Of a DNA stretch of 8,289 bases, positions 7,026 through 8,289 are shown piece by piece; the stretch's first letter is position 1, and each line of letters opens with the position of its first letter. The stretch lies in contig FR899094.1 of NCBI GenBank assembly GCA_000437255.1, positions 27,231 to 35,519 of the forward strand. Direction: 5' to 3'. The DNA comes from Ruminococcus sp. CAG:403 (GTDB lineage: Bacteria > Bacillota > Clostridia > Oscillospirales > Ruminococcaceae). The notes under the pieces are model-generated. The model was given only the letters and a program-made list of their open reading frames with translations. It did not search any database and had not been told where the DNA came from. A program made the translations under genes and the position numbers.

Positions 7026-7103
7026 GCGTTCAAACAAAAATGATAAAAATATAAAAAAGCTTCTACTGCCGTTATAAAAAACGCTGATTTTTTGGAAATA
7101 GAA

Positions 7104-7132
7104 TTGACAAATATAGGGCAAAATGCTATAAT
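7104..7132 (+). promoter_or_regulatory. Near-consensus sigma-A promoter of the lipoprotein gene
   Basis: TTGACA (7104-7109) and TATAAT (7127-7132) are both exact consensus with a 17-nt spacer, and a TG precedes the -10 by one base. Transcription should start around 7138-7140. Such a promoter needs no activator, so control, if any, would be by repression or within the leader. Confidence 0.93.
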
Positions 7133-7138
7133 ATGCAT

Positions 7139-7305
7139 CATCCAATGAAACGCAGGTGGCACAAAAGATGCAGGCGTTTCGATTGCTGACGCATCCAGAG
7201 TAGTATGCTGGATGGAGTAGACGGTTGCTTTGGATTGGTTCTTTGATCGGGCATACAAAGCAACGTGGAAACAGAGTTTTTTTTAGACGAAAAGGAGAAC
7301 GTATT
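7139..7305 (+). ncRNA. Long structured 5' leader of the lipoprotein gene
   Basis: The leader is about 165 nt and holds three successive inverted repeats. GAAACGC (7147-7153) pairs with GCGTTTC (7174-7180). CATCCAG (7192-7198) pairs with CTGGATG (7208-7214). GTTGCTTTG (7224-7232) pairs with CAAAGCAAC (7256-7264), followed 12 nt later by eight T residues (7277-7284). The 5' end CATCC could compete for GGATG of the second stem, and ATCCAA (7140-7145) could pair with TTGGAT (7230-7235). Alternative pairing of this kind is typical of regulatory leaders. I do not match it to a known riboswitch class. It ends in AAAGGAG, 7 nt before the ATG at 7306. Confidence 0.5.
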
Positions 7306-8181
7306 ATGACATTGAAAAAAATGTTGGCATGCCTGGCAGCAATTTCTATGCTGGGTACTGTTGCAATGATGACCGGCTGCGGATCCAAGGATGACAGTTC
7401 CTCTTCTTCCAGCAGCTCCGAATCTTCCAAGGAAGCATCTTCTGATGCAGCAGATGCAGATAGCGAAGAAGACGGCGAAGATGCAGTAGACGAAGACACC
7501 GCTGCTTACGCAGATGCGCTGGCAGGTACGTTGTGGCTGGGTATGGATGCAGATTACAGCTGCTATGCACTGGGCTTCAACGATGAAGAAGTTGTATTGG
7601 AAGCAGACGACGGCTCTTCCATTTCTGGTTACTGGGGCGTTACCGCCGGTGATCCGACCATCTACATTTTTGAGGATGCAGAACTGACCAACCAGATCGC
7701 TTCCATGCCGTGGAGCTATGATCTGGAAAACGATCTGATGATCCTGAATGACACCGTTATCATGACACAGGCAGACAGCTATGGTTTTGAAGATGCTGCC
7801 GCAGCTATGCAGCAGATGGCAGTGGCTGCCCAGGTACAGGAATACCTCCAGGGCACTTACTGGGTTGGTTCAGATGACGAAAGCGCTTCTGCTATTTCCA
7901 TGGACAGCGACAAGTTTGAAATGATCGAACTGTCTACCGATGGTGAGCTGACACAGGGTTCCTTCTACTGGAGCATGGACTACGATGCATTGACCCTGTA
8001 TGATGATTCTTACAATGCTGTGCTGTCTTTGGCCTGGGATATTTCAGAAGATGGTTCTCAGCTGGAATTGACCGCTGATGACGGTTCTAGCGTTGTTTAT
8101 GAGCAGGTTTCGGAAGAGGATGCTACCAGCGTAGCAGACTATCTGTATTCTTTGATGGGAATCGACGAATCTGCTGAATAA
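7306..8181 (+). CDS. Acidic lipoprotein with two GTxWxG repeats, unknown function
   Basis: The 291-residue product starts at the ATG 7 nt after AAAGGAG. The frame is open further upstream, but no ribosome binding site supports an earlier start. A lipoprotein signal ends in the lipobox MTGC, with C25 as the lipidated residue. A serine-rich then very acidic linker (about 31-66) would hold the folded part off the membrane. The rest has two related units, residues 72-147 and 181-255. Each begins with GTxWxG (74-79, 183-188), then has YW (109-110, 221-222), a short strand (TIYIFED / ALTLYDD), and a matching third element (IASMPWSYDL / VLSLAWDISE). This suggests two small beta domains, perhaps lipocalin-like barrels, arisen by duplication. 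Asp and Glu are abundant throughout. I recognise no family; it could bind ligand or cations at the surface. It is transcribed alone as far as the window shows. Confidence 0.9.
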   Translation: MTLKKMLACLAAISMLGTVAMMTGCGSKDDSSSSSSSSESSKEASSDAADADSEEDGEDAVDEDTAAYADALAGTLWLGMDADYSCYALGFNDEEVVLEADDGSSISGYWGVTAGDPTIYIFEDAELTNQIASMPWSYDLENDLMILNDTVIMTQADSYGFEDAAAAMQQMAVAAQVQEYLQGTYWVGSDDESASAISMDSDKFEMIELSTDGELTQGSFYWSMDYDALTLYDDSYNAVLSLAWDISEDGSQLELTADDGSSVVYEQVSEEDATSVADYLYSLMGIDESAE

Positions 8182-8201
8182 TTTTTCATAACTCCTCCTA
8201 C

Positions 8202-8271
8202 TATTCTGCCAACGTTCTTTCTGAAAGTCTTTCCTGCATTTTAAGATGCAAGGGCAGGCTTTGGCAGAGTA
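8202..8271. repeat. Inverted repeat after the lipoprotein gene
   Basis: TCTGCCAA (8205-8212) and TTGGCAGA (8261-8268) pair perfectly and can extend by two base pairs and one G-T pair. The 48-nt interior contains smaller hairpins, including TGCAT/ATGCA (8235-8239 with 8246-8250). No T-run follows, so it is not a standard intrinsic terminator. It may be a branched 3' structure of the lipoprotein transcript or part of a neighbouring element beyond the window. Confidence 0.5.
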
Positions 8272-8289
8272 ACAAGCGCCCGGCTGGGT

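Larger units (their letters stand above)
6905..7103. other. Non-coding divergent intergenic stretch
   Basis: I see no gene of normal size here. The stretch starts with T-rich tracts (6909-6938), then has an orphan ribosome binding site with a six-codon ORF, a 14-bp palindrome (7012-7025), and AT-rich DNA leading to the rightward promoter. The AT-rich part next to the promoter may help RNA polymerase binding. Confidence 0.6.

Noticed and set aside
7153..7168. GGTGGCAC in the lipoprotein leader as a T-box
   Set aside because: The T-box core should be near the 3' end of the leader and continue as ACCGCG. Here it is near the 5' end and continues as ACAAAAG, with no specifier loop evident.
6936..7499. 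Minus-strand ORF of 187 codons overlapping the divergent region and the lipoprotein start
   Set aside because: It runs antisense through the lipoprotein signal peptide, the Ser-rich tether and the promoter, has Ser-rich shadow composition, and lacks initiation signals.

Overview
The window looks like the chromosome of a fibre-degrading gut or rumen Clostridium relative, most likely a Ruminococcus-type member of the Oscillospiraceae. The evidence is a secreted protein with a type I dockerin, an intracellular cellobiose phosphorylase, AAGGAG-type ribosome binding sites, sigma-A-like promoters and AT-rich intergenic DNA between moderately GC-rich genes. The genus is inferred from gene content; there is no rRNA or other marker here.

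Layout, left to right. (1) Positions 21-3269, minus strand: a large exported protein with an N-terminal dockerin followed by two beta-helix carbohydrate-binding regions of the Cthe_2159/DUF4353 type. (2) Positions 3270-4307: about 1 kb without a credible gene. It holds the promoter region of the dockerin gene, a roughly 780-bp imperfect palindrome (3440-4222) with an 85-bp perfectly matched outer arm and a 46-bp perfectly matched inner arm, and a strong intrinsic terminator for the next gene. (3) Positions 4308-6764, minus strand: a full-length GH94 cellobiose phosphorylase with its catalytic motif intact. (4) Positions 6765-7305: a divergent intergenic region. It has a clear promoter for the phosphorylase, operator-like symmetric sites, a 14-bp perfect palindrome, an orphan Shine-Dalgarno followed by a six-codon ORF, and a near-perfect promoter plus a long structured leader for the rightward gene. 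(5) Positions 7306-8181, plus strand: a very acidic lipoprotein with two related GTxWxG repeats, of no family I recognise. (6) Positions 8182-8289: an inverted-repeat structure of unclear role.

How it fits together: the dockerin protein would be exported and could be anchored to a cellulosome-like scaffold, where it binds plant polysaccharide. The phosphorylase would split imported cellobiose into glucose 1-phosphate and glucose, conserving energy. They are not an operon, because the terminator and the palindrome lie between them. The lipoprotein is transcribed divergently from its own promoter, and nothing here ties it functionally to cellulose use.

The most unusual object is the long palindrome at 3440-4222. 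It is not explained by any gene or transposase in the window, and each arm is itself a string of small hairpins. There is no CRISPR array, tRNA, rRNA or recognisable transposase.
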